A stretch of 64,000 nt of DNA from Phormidium ambiguum IAM M-71 (GCF_001904725.1 NZ_MRCE01000008.1:62001-126000); one strand, 5' to 3'; positions 34,258 through 43,786 are shown, numbered from the stretch's first letter. The notes: a model not told the origin generated them from the sequence alone. Numbers and translations: made by a program.

Positions 34258-35886
34258 TTATGACAATATTTTATTGGTATTTTGTTCTGGAGAGGAATAA
34301 TTACTAATACTATCGCCTTCCCGTCTTTTAGATGCAAATAAAGCTTGACTAGCTGCATCAATTACTTGATTCACATCGCTTTTTGAGCTATTAAAATCAT
34401 TAGCAATACCCAAACTAACTGTGACAATAGAATTTTTAAATCCATCCATTCCTTGAGGTTCAAAAGGAATTGCCAATGACTTAACTTGCTGTCGGATTTT
34501 TTCTGCAATTTGCCAACAAATCGTTAAATCTTTTCCTGGTAAAAGGATAGCAAATTCTTTTGTTTGGTAACGAGCTATTAAGGCGTTAGGGAAATTCACT
34601 ACACGACGGATAATATCAGCTATTTGCTGTAAGCATAAATTAGCAGCTTCATAACCATAACTTTTCTCATAAAATTCAAAATAATCTACACCACAAAAAA
34701 TCAATGAAAATTTTTCTTGATTAACTGAATGTTGCCATATTTTGTCTAATTCTTGCTCAAAGTAGCGCCGATTTAATAAACGAGTTACTTCATCCAAATG
34801 AGAAATATTTAATTCTTGTTCCTGTGTTAGGTTGGGAGAATATTTATTAAACAAATTAACTTGTAAAAGTTGTTCTTGAAAAGATTTCCGATATAATTCA
34901 CATCTGATTTTTGCGCTGGAACCTTGTAGTTTAATTAATCCCATACTTTCTAATTTGTATGCGGCGATCGCTTCTACAATTTCAGGAGAATCAGTAATAA
35001 TTTGTTTTAAAATCTCTCCTAATTCTGGATTTTCTCGAATTATATTCAATTGACTGAGTAAATGTTGTTGATAAATTTTTTCTATTGTAGCTGATTGTGC
35101 CAAAAACTCTTGCATACTGTGCCATTTTTCATCTTGATTAACCAAATGATAAAAAGCCAAATTAATTAAGTAAGGATGTCCACCAACGATCGCCATTAAT
35201 TGTTGAGCATCATTACTATTTATCCAATTTAATCCATAACGTACTGCTAATTCTTGCACTTGTTCTAAAGTAAATTCTGGCAACTGAAGTGATAATCCAA
35301 CATTAAAAGGTGATTGATTGATGTTTAAAGAAACATAAACTTCTGTAGAATGAATTACTACTAATCGTAATTTTTGCCACATTTTTGTCTGTTTCGCTTC
35401 TTCATGCCACGATCGCAACAAAGACAAAAAATCTCTAGCAATTTCAGGATATTCAAAAACTCGATTTAATTCATTTAAAACTAATACTAAAGGAGTATTA
35501 ATTTTTGTTAATAAGTAGCCTTGAAAATATAAAGTACTGCTGACTTTGCTACCAATATCTTCATCCCAATATTCGTCTAAAATTGGTTCTAGCTTCAATT
35601 GGCGACTGAGATTCGCACAAAACCACCGTAAAAATTTATACAAAGAAGAAAAATTTGTTTCATCTGCTTGCTGAAAATCTAATGTTGCGGTTCGATAACC
35701 TAAATTAGTTGCGCGATCGATGATGCGAATCATCAGAGAACTTTTTCCCATTTTCCTCGGTGCTTTAATCCGAATGAAACTCCCAGGCTTACTAATTTCC
35801 GCATAAGCTAGTTCTTCAATTGGAGGTCGTTCAATATAAAATGGTGAGTCCAGAGGTAATGGATCGTTAGGAAATTCCAAATACAT
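34258..35886 (-). CDS. AAA-like NTPase fused to a degenerate GGDEF domain
   Basis: 542 residues. The N-terminal AAA_35-like domain (about 10-340) has a P-loop-like APRKMGKSSLM (about 42-52) and VLVLNELNRVF as Walker B. The C-terminal part (about 365-525) is a GGDEF fold: DEVTRLLNRRYFEQEL, LIFCGVDYFEFYEKSYGYEAAN, and NSIVTVSLGIA. The catalytic GGDEF box is replaced by YQTKEF, so it probably does not make c-di-GMP and may sense it or regulate. The AAA-like domain is typical of cyanobacterial signalling fusions. Confidence 0.85.
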   Translation of the reverse strand: MYLEFPNDPLPLDSPFYIERPPIEELAYAEISKPGSFIRIKAPRKMGKSSLMIRIIDRATNLGYRTATLDFQQADETNFSSLYKFLRWFCANLSRQLKLEPILDEYWDEDIGSKVSSTLYFQGYLLTKINTPLVLVLNELNRVFEYPEIARDFLSLLRSWHEEAKQTKMWQKLRLVVIHSTEVYVSLNINQSPFNVGLSLQLPEFTLEQVQELAVRYGLNWINSNDAQQLMAIVGGHPYLINLAFYHLVNQDEKWHSMQEFLAQSATIEKIYQQHLLSQLNIIRENPELGEILKQIITDSPEIVEAIAAYKLESMGLIKLQGSSAKIRCELYRKSFQEQLLQVNLFNKYSPNLTQEQELNISHLDEVTRLLNRRYFEQELDKIWQHSVNQEKFSLIFCGVDYFEFYEKSYGYEAANLCLQQIADIIRRVVNFPNALIARYQTKEFAILLPGKDLTICWQIAEKIRQQVKSLAIPFEPQGMDGFKNSIVTVSLGIANDFNSSKSDVNQVIDAASQALFASKRREGDSISNYSSPEQNTNKILS

Positions 35887-36212
35887 AAAAATAGCCCAGT
35901 CAAATTACGTTAGCATTTTTTAATACCTATGTTAAACTTATTAAAAAATTAAGTAAATAAAATTTTTAATTTCTTAACTTTTCTAGCAGTCATGAAGAAA
36001 TTAAAATTCTACACTTGAGATCTTCAATCCTCATTATTTAAGTCAATTATCTTTAAATTTGATAAGATGAATTGCTTTTTTATTCTAGTATTCGTGTTCT
36101 TTTCTTCTTTATCAGTAAAGAAATTAGCTAACTCCAATGTCTACCACACAGGCGATGCTTTAGATCGGAACCTCAACTCATTAGCGAAAAGCAAACAATT
36201 TCCACAACTCAA
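35887..36212. other. Intergenic region, nothing identified
   Basis: A/T-rich (for example around 35930-36000) with loose inverted A/T repeats. No RNA or gene recognised; it may hold the promoter of the AAA/GGDEF gene. Confidence 0.5.
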
Positions 36213-37688
36213 TTAACTAAATTTCGCGCGATCGAGCAACTTTTCCCCAATAGCAAATTGTAATGTAGGCGAGTTAGGCATTAATTTACCTACAACTTGT
36301 TGGACAAAAGATTGGAGGAAAACTAGTCTTTGATTCTGCTGGAAAACGCTTTGTAATTTTTCTTTTAATCGTTCAATACTGAAAGCATTTTCTCCAGCTT
36401 CAACACTAATATCTTGTTCTTGGAAATACTCAATTAAACTCAATCCAGCGATTCTTGTTAAATAAGCGGCGCTAATTCCCTGTACAACTCCCCCAGCAAT
36501 AAAAGTAATTGCATGAGTTTTCAAAAAAGAGGTAATTGTTTGAGTAGAAAGTTCCACTAAACCCAATTTTAACATCGCGCTTCCCATAGTTCCCGCTATA
36601 GTTTGCGCTTGTTCTAAGGAAAATTTTTGCTGATAAATATTTGCTAAATCTAACACCATTTGAGCGTTAATTGCGCCTGTGGCGACTAAATCTAATGTTG
36701 GTATAGGATTAGCAAAAGCAGCACCAGCGGAAATCCATTGATATTGTTCAATGATTGGCAGAGATCGATCGCGCCTCACCCCATTTAAAACTTCCTTCGC
36801 TTCACCCTTCAAAGCCACAGCTTCTCGCCAAGTTGTCGCCCAAACTAATTGTTGACTTTGTTGGGTTAAAACAACACTCAACCTTTCAGTCAAAGCTGAA
36901 ATTTCTGGAACAGATTCTTCTAACCATTCTTGCACCGATCCATCTGTTTGATATTGTCGAACTTTAATCGCATTTGGATTAGCAGAAATAGCAATTACGT
37001 CTTCCTTTTCTATTATTTCCTGCGTTCTTTCTCGAATTTGTTGTAAAACAAGTTCTCGATCTTCCGGCAAATATTGATCTTGCTTATTAAAAATCAGCAT
37101 AAACCGTTGATTATCTGCTTTTAATTGTTGCAAAGTATGCCATTCAGAAGCAGTTAAATCACCATTGACAATAAATAATAAAACATCAGTATTGGTAGCA
37201 ATTTTTTCAGTTTCATCAGCGACAAATAAAGCTGGAATTTCCTGCAAACTTACAGATTTTGTGATTTGAGGAAGCCAATTCTTTGTTAATAATTCCTGTA
37301 AAGTAGTTTTACCAACTGCTTTGCCGCCAGTTATCGCTAAACTTAACTCTTGTCGGTTTAATTTATCTGTGACTTCGGCAATTTTTTGTCGCAGTTTGGT
37401 TATTAAATCCCCATTAACTGCTTCTAATTCTAATTTATCGATTACTTTTTCTGCTTGAGCGATCGCCTTTTCCACTGTCGCCCTTTCTACCAACGACAAA
37501 TCAAAATCTACCTGGGTGTTTTTCGCCTTCTTTTGTCTGAGTAAGAATACACCACCTAGAGCGATCGCACTCCATACAGCATACTCTCCTAACGGCCCGA
37601 TCGTATCATCCATACCTTGCCACAGCCAAAGCAAAAACGAAAGCCCAACTCCACCTATTAAAATCGGTTTCCGTAAATTCACTGTCAT
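36213..37688 (-). CDS. DUF697-type GTPase, degenerate G3
   Basis: 491 residues. Two N-terminal membrane helices (about 10-25 and 32-48), a coiled-coil/charged stretch, a G domain (about 115-260) with G1 GGKAVGKT and G4 NKQD, and a helical C-terminal part with DUF697-like traits (IVATGAINAQMVLDLANIY in part). Where G3 (DxPG) is expected the sequence reads QEIPALFVADET, so it seems unable to hydrolyse in the usual way. It is related to the 32411 gene, with a membrane anchor added. Confidence 0.78.
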   Translation of the reverse strand: MTVNLRKPILIGGVGLSFLLWLWQGMDDTIGPLGEYAVWSAIALGGVFLLRQKKAKNTQVDFDLSLVERATVEKAIAQAEKVIDKLELEAVNGDLITKLRQKIAEVTDKLNRQELSLAITGGKAVGKTTLQELLTKNWLPQITKSVSLQEIPALFVADETEKIATNTDVLLFIVNGDLTASEWHTLQQLKADNQRFMLIFNKQDQYLPEDRELVLQQIRERTQEIIEKEDVIAISANPNAIKVRQYQTDGSVQEWLEESVPEISALTERLSVVLTQQSQQLVWATTWREAVALKGEAKEVLNGVRRDRSLPIIEQYQWISAGAAFANPIPTLDLVATGAINAQMVLDLANIYQQKFSLEQAQTIAGTMGSAMLKLGLVELSTQTITSFLKTHAITFIAGGVVQGISAAYLTRIAGLSLIEYFQEQDISVEAGENAFSIERLKEKLQSVFQQNQRLVFLQSFVQQVVGKLMPNSPTLQFAIGEKLLDRAKFS

Positions 37689-37763
37689 AATTTTATTTGT
37701 ATAACTAGATTCTAGGATAAAGCAAAACCTCTCAAATATTTAGTGTTTCAAGTTTTGCAGTCC

Positions 37764-37973
37764 TTAATTTCCATTTGATTGTCTTTGTATTGGCATTATG
37801 TCGCCAAGAAATTCCTCGAATTTAAGAGGCTGTTGTTCCTCTATTTCTTTACCAAAAATTTTCTGTAAAATTAAGTCCCAAGCGTTGCGATACTGTGCAG
37901 AACGAGATTTTCGCTGTCGCTTTTGGCTTTCTACTAGATGGATTTCACTACCGTAGCTAACTTTCAGAACCAA
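37764..37973 (-). CDS. Small protein or remnant of unknown kind
   Basis: 69 residues with only a TTG start (37973), basic in its first half (ESQKRQRKSRSAQYRNAW). It lies beside the tRNA-fMet terminator on the same strand. Not recognised. It could be a decayed fragment; I include it at low confidence. Confidence 0.3.
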   Translation of the reverse strand: MVLKVSYGSEIHLVESQKRQRKSRSAQYRNAWDLILQKIFGKEIEEQQPLKFEEFLGDIMPIQRQSNGN

Positions 37974-37986
37974 CGCCTATTAGCAT

Positions 37987-38028
37987 AAAGCAAAACCCCT
38001 AAAACAAATGTTTTAGGGGTTTTGCTTT
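37987..38028. terminator. Bidirectional terminator after tRNA-fMet
   Basis: A 19-bp perfect stem (37987-38005 and 38010-38028, 4-base loop) with A/T tails on both sides, 6 bases past the encoded CCA. Confidence 0.85.
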
Positions 38029-38034
38029 TTAATT

Positions 38035-38353
38035 TGGTGGCGGGAAGTGGATTTGAACCACTGACCTTCGGGTTATGCTTACCACTACAGCTTTCGCTGC
38101 CTGGATTTCCAGTTTGGGGTCTGGACTCTCCCTTCACCCTCAGCCTAACTGTTAGGGTGCCTCCCATCGAGTCTCTACACCTTCTCCATTTTTGGAGCTT
38201 GGCTCGGGATTACCACGCTAAAGGCTTCCCCGAATTTGAGAGGCGATCGCAAACAAGTTTCCTTGCTTACAGCCCATAACAAAATCAACTTTCAAGCGTT
38301 TAGTTAATTTTGCTTTGCGAGCCCGACGAGCTACCAGACTGCTCTATCCCGCG
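38035..38353 (-). tRNA. Initiator tRNA-fMet (CAU), split by a group I intron
   Basis: The 5' exon is 38320-38353 (34 bases: CGCGGGA acceptor, D arm AGAGCAGTCTGGTAGCTC, GGG at the anticodon stem and CU). The 3' exon is 38035-38077 (CATAACCCG, AGGTC, T arm GTGG-TTCAAAT-CCAC, encoded CCA). Joined, they form an initiator tRNA: three G-C pairs in the anticodon stem and an unpaired 1-72. Without the intron the anticodon is CAU. Splicing must precede translation start. Confidence 0.95.
38078..38319 (-). other. Group I intron in tRNA-fMet (IC3-like), 242 nt
   Basis: It interrupts the anticodon loop. U33 before the 5' splice site and G as the last intron base set the boundary. Conserved core pieces in order: AAATTCGGGGAAGCC (P), GGTAATCCCGAGCCAAGC (Q), GTAGAGACTCGATGGGAGGCACCC (R, in part) and AGGGTGAAGGGAGAGTCC (S). 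These match the Anabaena tRNA-Leu intron layout as I remember it. There is no ORF for a homing endonuclease. Such introns are known in cyanobacterial initiator tRNA genes. Confidence 0.93.
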
Positions 38354-38413
38354 TCGCTTTGTCGCTTTTGACTCACTTAAACTAGTATAACCATAAACCA
38401 AATCAAAATGCAA

Positions 38414-39367
38414 CTATAAAAGCGATAATTCTCCAATTACTTCCAGACGCTTGTAAGCCCCCAAGTTCAGATAAGTTTCTGCCAGGGATTCAGCCACCGT
38501 CGGAGTAATCCAGCCCATCTGCCGCAACAGGTGAATAGCCACAGCACGTTTAGCACGTTTAGCACCATCCAATACCTTAATTGCTAAACCCATACCTTCA
38601 CCAACACGACCAATACACTGAATTCCTTCTGCACCAGCCTTACTCACGATTTCACCTTGCGTGAGCTTCATTAACTCAGTGTCAAATTCGCCAGGGCCAG
38701 CTACCATATTCGGATGAGCGGTCATAGCCCTGACAATGCGTTCCATATCCAAATTAGAGCCAGAGGACAATTGAGCATACAAAGATGCCATTTGCCCCAA
38801 TTGTATTAGATAGGTAGGAGCGCCACAATCATCATGAGCTTGAATAAATTCTTCTCCCGGCATTCGCAGCAATTCCGCGATTTTGCTTAAAATTAGCTGC
38901 TGTACTGGATGATTGCGCTGTAAATAGCTAACAAGCGACCAACTGCGTTGCTGACAAACTGCCAGCATTCCCGCGTGTTTTCCAGAGCAATTGTATTCCA
39001 GTGGACTTTGCCTACCTTCTGGAATTGGACACTGGAGGGCGGACGGATCGATATCACAGCGCCAAAGGACGTTAAAAACCTGTCGTACCTGCTCAATATT
39101 CCCTTTATGGGAACTACAGATAATTGCCAAGTCGCGGTCTGTTAAGCTGTAACGTTCTAAAGTGCCTGTAGTTGTGACTGCTAGTGCTTGGAAAGGCTTA
39201 AGTGCTGAACGAGCGAAGGTAGCAGTTTCCGAATTACCTGCTACAGAAAGCACGCGCCCTTTGTCGTCACAAACAGCGGCTTGGACGCGATGTGCTGATT
39301 CAATGATGCCTTCCCGCAGCAGTCTAACTTCTAGTTCTGCGGTTTGAGTTCTTTTTCCCCTTGTCAT
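38414..39367 (-). CDS. Asparaginase (asparaginase II family)
   Basis: 317 residues of the Asparaginase_II family (Rhizobium-type AnsA), which hydrolyses L-asparagine. Motifs: SALKPFQALAV, IICSSHKGNIEQV, NCSGKHAGMLAVC, DDCGAPTYLIQLGQMA. No signal peptide. It follows CGLD27 and RsfS in the same direction, a grouping I associate with cyanobacteria. Confidence 0.88.
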   Translation of the reverse strand: MTRGKRTQTAELEVRLLREGIIESAHRVQAAVCDDKGRVLSVAGNSETATFARSALKPFQALAVTTTGTLERYSLTDRDLAIICSSHKGNIEQVRQVFNVLWRCDIDPSALQCPIPEGRQSPLEYNCSGKHAGMLAVCQQRSWSLVSYLQRNHPVQQLILSKIAELLRMPGEEFIQAHDDCGAPTYLIQLGQMASLYAQLSSGSNLDMERIVRAMTAHPNMVAGPGEFDTELMKLTQGEIVSKAGAEGIQCIGRVGEGMGLAIKVLDGAKRAKRAVAIHLLRQMGWITPTVAESLAETYLNLGAYKRLEVIGELSLL

Positions 39368-39476
39368 GGGTAAGAATTTATCACTGGAGGGGGACGATTC
39401 GGGAATTTTAGATTTTTGATTTTAGATTTTGGATTGATTCCCAATATTAATTTACAACTAAATAGCAGCCAGTAAG

Positions 39477-39980
39477 TTAAAGAAAAACCCAAATTAGGCT
39501 GCCTAAGCAGAAAATTACGGCCAGAAATCCAAAAGTTTTGTGAAGTCGTTGGAGGATTGGTTGAACTTGGTAGGTAACGATTAGGCGATCGCGCATAATA
39601 ATTTCTGGCGGTTTACTCCAGCTTTGCCCATCGTACCAACCTGATTCCTCATAAAAAACGGTGGAATTGGTTAAGCGATCGCGCACGTAACACCAACCCA
39701 AATACAGGCGCAGCAAAGCCAAAATCATAAACAAACTCGCTATTGCCCCACCACAAAGCAAAAACTGAACCACAACTTTTTGGGGTGGGAAACTCGCTGC
39801 TGCCACTGGCCCTGCAACTAGCCAACTCCAACCCCAAATCCAAGCCATCTTTCGTGAATAACTCACCCAATCAAGAGTGGGCCAGCTAAAAAACCAGGAA
39901 TCTTTTAGTTCCTGGTACTCATTGATGGGTTGCTGTTCAGATGGTACCGGACATACAGAAACAGAAGACTCCATCATCAT
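39477..39980 (-). CDS. CGLD27-family membrane protein (DUF1230)
   Basis: 167 residues with about three hydrophobic helices (55-75, 80-100, 145-165). Motifs SWFFSWPTLD, RLYLGWCYVRDRL, ESGWYDGQSWSKPPEI are typical of the CGLD27/DUF1230 family, conserved in the green lineage and cyanobacteria and thought to be linked to photosynthetic or iron-limited fitness. It lies between RsfS and asparaginase. Confidence 0.88.
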   Translation of the reverse strand: MMMESSVSVCPVPSEQQPINEYQELKDSWFFSWPTLDWVSYSRKMAWIWGWSWLVAGPVAAASFPPQKVVVQFLLCGGAIASLFMILALLRLYLGWCYVRDRLTNSTVFYEESGWYDGQSWSKPPEIIMRDRLIVTYQVQPILQRLHKTFGFLAVIFCLGSLIWVFL

Positions 39981-40047
39981 TGCTCATCCACTCATTGTTA
40001 AAGCTTGCTATCCAGAATTTTATGATATCTGCCAATTAACATAATCG

Positions 40048-40464
40048 TTAACCATCTTGGTTTTGAGGCAAATTCACCCGTTCTGCATGACCCCAAAATG
40101 CTTCTAGATTATAGAATTCTCTTTCTTTCGGCATCAAGATATGGACGATCGCATCACCATAATCTAGTAATATCCAATTGGCTTCAGCTTGTCCTTCAAT
40201 TCTCAAAGGCCGACGTTGCCATTTTTGCTCTACTTGGTCTTGAATCGCTTGAGAAATTGCCCGCACTTGAACGCGAGAAAAGCCTGTTACTAAAACAAAA
40301 TAATCTGCCAAATAGGATACATCTGCCATCCGCAATGCAACCAGATCGTCTCCCTTGCGGTCTAATGCTGCTTCTACAATAGTTGCCAGGATATCTTGAT
40401 TAGCATCACTATGTGCCAATGCACTGGAAAAGGTAGAATTTACGCTGGGAAAATTTTCGGACAT
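40048..40464 (-). CDS. rsfS: Ribosome silencing factor RsfS
   Basis: 138 residues of the RsfS/Iojap family, which binds L14 on the 50S subunit and blocks subunit joining when nutrients are scarce. Motifs: ALDRKGDDLVALRM, DYFVLVTGFSRVQVRAI, EGQAEANWILLDYGDAIVHIL. Normal length. First gene of a run with CGLD27 and asparaginase. Confidence 0.92.
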   Translation of the reverse strand: MSENFPSVNSTFSSALAHSDANQDILATIVEAALDRKGDDLVALRMADVSYLADYFVLVTGFSRVQVRAISQAIQDQVEQKWQRRPLRIEGQAEANWILLDYGDAIVHILMPKEREFYNLEAFWGHAERVNLPQNQDG

Positions 40465-40895
40465 TCAACTCCTTAACGCTACGTATGATTTTTTTAGGTT
40501 TTTTATCAGAACGGACTGTTCTGATATGCGATTTCGTCACCAAAATCACTTTTCTTATAGTTTAGCGTCTCAGAAAAATCAATTTTGCTATTTTGCTCTT
40601 CATGATAGCTTGCTTCTAACAGTCGTGCTATCAAAAGGAGTAATTGTTCAATAATCGGGTTTTTTGGGAATTTTGGCGATTTTTAGCCCCTAACTACAAG
40701 TTAATATCACTCAGTCAGTTTGTGATTTGTCTTTCCAGAGTAGGATTTGCGATCGCTTTTTACACTTTTTAATCGAATACGAAAAACCATCTCTGTTGTA
40801 GAGACGGTTTTGTTCCTGACTATTTTCTTTCTTAACCAACCCAGAACGGGATCACCCAATTAATTTTAAGTATTTTTACTTAAAAGCCCAAAACT
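40465..40895. other. Intergenic region with two hairpins
   Basis: Includes ATCAGAAC-ggact-GTTCTGAT at 40505-40525, close to the rsfS start, and a terminator-like hairpin at 40784-40810 (minus strand, AAACCGTCTC...GAGATGGTTT then T-run) that would end the glycosyltransferase transcript. No gene seen. Confidence 0.6.
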
Positions 40896-42155
40896 TCAGT
40901 TGGGTACAGGTTTCACTTTGGAAATCGGTTGAGGCATCACAGAGGTAAAGAGTTCTTCATATCGATTCAAAGCTTGTTCAAAGGAGTAATAATCAACTGC
41001 GTGTTGTCTGCCTTGTTTGGCGAATTTTTCTGCTTTTTCTGGGTTTTGGTAGAGATGATCGATCGCTGAGGCTAAAGCCGCCGGATCTTCTGGAGGCACC
41101 ACAAGACCGCCACCACTTTGCTGTACCGCCTTAGCTGCTGTTCCAGTAGCAGGTACAGAAGCAACTATTGGACGACCACTAGCTAAAATCACAGGAATTT
41201 TAGAAGGTAAATTAAAAGCGATTACGTTATGTTTTTGAGTGACTAAACTGACATCAGCTGCTGCCAACATTTCCGGCAATTTTTCTCTAGGTTGGAATGG
41301 TAAAAGCTTAACGTTATATGCTCCATACATTTGGCAGTAATCATTAACCCGTGCCAATGCTTTTTCTTCCCCAACAATCACGAATACAATATCAGGATTA
41401 TCTCTGAGGCAAGCTGCTGCTTTGATTACCGTTGGTAAATCTTGCGTCAGAGCAATATTTCCCGAATAAAGTACTACAAATTTTCCTTCCAGCTGATGAT
41501 CCACCCGGAAATCATTATTTTCTTTTGGTAAAGGCCGAATAAAATTCACATCAACCCAATTGGGAATTAAATCAATTTTTTCTCTAGAAACACCTTTTCC
41601 AACCAAGTTTTCCACAAATCCATCAGCAATAACACTGATTTTAGTTGCAGCACAGTTGGCAAATTTTTCTAACGCTTCAAAAGCACGAATTACAAACTTA
41701 TTTTTTAGTAATCCCACATGAACAGCCGCTTCATGTTGTATGTCCTGAACATTTAAAACTACGGGGCAGTTATGTAGCCATCCAGCTAAAGTAGCTGACA
41801 AGCAAACAGGTAGTGGTGGTACTGTGGTTAAAATTACATCTGGTCTAGGCCCAAGTAAAGCAGGAAGAAAGCTGGTTAATACAAAACTGCCGTCTAAAAG
41901 TAATCTGTCTAGCAAACTTGGTTTGGGACGAATCCAAACATAACTACGATCGATCGTCACGCCATTTCTTTGTTCACGTACATAAAATTTACCTCTATAC
42001 CCTGGGTAAATCCGCCTCTGAGGATAGTTAGGCATACCAGTAATGACACGAACTTCGTGACCGCGTTTGACTAAGCCTTCTGCAAGTTCAGTCATCAAGG
42101 GGGCAATGCCAATCGGCTCTGGGTAATAGTTGTAGGAATAGATCAGGATACGCAT
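40896..42155 (-). CDS. GT-B glycosyltransferase, WcaI-like
   Basis: 419 residues. GT4-type glycosyltransferase with an N-terminal Rossmann part (MRILIYSYNYYPEPIGIAP) resembling WcaI/fucosyl transferases of exopolysaccharide pathways and a C-terminal nucleotide-sugar part (VLYSGNIALTQDLPTVIKA, SKIPVILASGRPIVASV). It probably adds a sugar to a lipid-linked or secreted polymer. It stands alone in a 400-bp flanked setting. Confidence 0.85.
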   Translation of the reverse strand: MRILIYSYNYYPEPIGIAPLMTELAEGLVKRGHEVRVITGMPNYPQRRIYPGYRGKFYVREQRNGVTIDRSYVWIRPKPSLLDRLLLDGSFVLTSFLPALLGPRPDVILTTVPPLPVCLSATLAGWLHNCPVVLNVQDIQHEAAVHVGLLKNKFVIRAFEALEKFANCAATKISVIADGFVENLVGKGVSREKIDLIPNWVDVNFIRPLPKENNDFRVDHQLEGKFVVLYSGNIALTQDLPTVIKAAACLRDNPDIVFVIVGEEKALARVNDYCQMYGAYNVKLLPFQPREKLPEMLAAADVSLVTQKHNVIAFNLPSKIPVILASGRPIVASVPATGTAAKAVQQSGGGLVVPPEDPAALASAIDHLYQNPEKAEKFAKQGRQHAVDYYSFEQALNRYEELFTSVMPQPISKVKPVPN

Positions 42156-42560
42156 AATAAAAGTCTATGAAATTTGCTAGGGGAATGGGAAGGAGTAGTT
42201 TGTAATGATTTAGATAAGTTTTTGTAGCGTGCTTAACTTGCGTTATTTAACATCAGTGCTTTTAGTGTTGAATAGGTGCTTTCTTGAGATTTGTTTTACA
42301 CCACATAATGTAAAGCAGCTTTTCCTGATTACACAATTTACACGCTAGCTTGTGATACACCCTAAGAGGATTGCTGAGTAACGGTAATTATGCTTTTAGT
42401 GAGTTAACTACTTTTGGCATCGATCGCATCCTAGTTTAAGATACCCATCATTTCAGAAATTATTACGATCGGGCCTAAAATAATTTTCTATACATTACCT
42501 TGATGAACTCAGGTTATTGGCCTAAATGTGAACTCAAAAATAAAGGATTGAGTTTGACCT
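42156..42560. other. Divergent intergenic region
   Basis: No gene or RNA recognised. It must hold the promoters of the glycosyltransferase (minus) and the ion channel (plus). Confidence 0.5.
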
Positions 42561-43349
42561 ATGTTGCTCCGCGAAAAAATCTCCTTTTATTTTGAAGATA
42601 TTGAAACCCCAGTTGGTAGAGCTATTAATTTAATTATTACAGTTTTAGTTCTTTTATCATCAGCAATTTTTGTGAGCCAGACATTTCCTATTCCTGAAGC
42701 TCTACGTAAGTTCCTAGACTATATAGACTCCGTAATTTTACTAATATTTGTTTTAGAATACTTATTACGTTTCTGGTGTGCTGACAATAAGTATCAATAT
42801 TTAGTAAGTCTTTATTCATTAATTGACTTAATTGCTATCTTGCCTGTTTTTATCGGTTGGGTAGACATTAGTTTCATTCGTATATTTCGTTGGTTTCGCA
42901 TTTTACGCTTGCTAAGATTTCTAGATCCCAAAAATTTACCAGGTCATTTAACAACCGAAGATAGCTTAATTCTGATTCGGATTGTTTTTACTTTATTTGC
43001 AATCGTCTTTGTCTACTCTGGCTTGATTTATCAAGTAGAACATCCAGTTAATCCTCAAGAGTTTAAAACTTTTTTAGACGCAGCTTATTTTTCGGTAGTA
43101 ACTATGACGACTGTTGGCTTTGGTGATGTAACCCCAATTTCCGAAACAGGCCGTTTTTTAACGATTATGATGATTTTTACGGGAATTGCGCTGATTCCTT
43201 GGCAAATAGGTGATTTGATTAAGCGTGTGGTCAAGTCAGCAAATGAAGTGGAAATGCCTTGTCAAAATTGTGGTTTGTTATTACACGATTCAGATGCAAA
43301 ATTTTGCAAAATTTGCGGAAATAAACTGGATAAAACCGAATCTAATTAA
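42561..43349 (+). CDS. Voltage-gated-type potassium channel with zinc-ribbon tail
   Basis: 262 residues. Six hydrophobic helices; S4-like RIFRWFRILRLLRFL (about 110-124); the pore with TMTTVGFGD (about 184-192, the K+ filter). It ends with a short cytoplasmic helix and a zinc ribbon, CQNCGLLL...KFCKICG (two CxxC, about 234-256). K+ transport is firm; gating by voltage is likely. The tail is unusual and may bind metal or sense redox. Confidence 0.87.
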   Translation: MLLREKISFYFEDIETPVGRAINLIITVLVLLSSAIFVSQTFPIPEALRKFLDYIDSVILLIFVLEYLLRFWCADNKYQYLVSLYSLIDLIAILPVFIGWVDISFIRIFRWFRILRLLRFLDPKNLPGHLTTEDSLILIRIVFTLFAIVFVYSGLIYQVEHPVNPQEFKTFLDAAYFSVVTMTTVGFGDVTPISETGRFLTIMMIFTGIALIPWQIGDLIKRVVKSANEVEMPCQNCGLLLHDSDAKFCKICGNKLDKTESN

Positions 43350-43731
43350 ATAAATAACTTCGGGTTTTAATTAATTTTATTTTTTAAAGCGTTAATTGTA
43401 TAATTGCAAATATAACCTTAATTAAACTAATTGCCTCTTAATTGACATTCTAATTATTAAATAGCCCGAAAATAGTGAGTTTAGAAATTAAAATTTGGTA
43501 ATATTTATAGAAATATAAATTTAATTTTTTGGTGATAACTTAAGGATTATAATTTTTCAAAGAATCTACTGAGTTTTATCCAAAAAGCTCTTTTAGCGGA
43601 CAATTGGGTATCAGTAAGAACACTTGGTTTATTTACAAAAAGTATTGGATATCTTGCCTGAAAGATTAAAATATTTTTTCATTATCCTGCAACTTTTGGC
43701 TAATTTGTTGGAAAACATCTGGCTTAATGAA
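43350..43731. other. A/T-rich intergenic region
   Basis: No gene or RNA recognised. Around 43400-43500 it is very A/T-rich; a terminator for tkt begins at 43732. Confidence 0.5.
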
Positions 43732-43760
43732 AAAAGGGTAAGTTAAGTACTTACCCTTTT
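43732..43760 (-). terminator. Terminator of tkt
   Basis: Arms AAAAGGGTAAGT (43732-43743) and ACTTACCCTTTT (43749-43760), 5-base loop; T-run on the minus strand. 27 bases past the tkt stop. Confidence 0.85.
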
Positions 43761-43786
43761 ACAGAGAAGTTTAACTTGTTTGAGTA

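Noticed and set aside
37964-38279. Frames across the tRNA-fMet region on both strands
   Set aside because: They are translations of the tRNA exons, intron and terminator.
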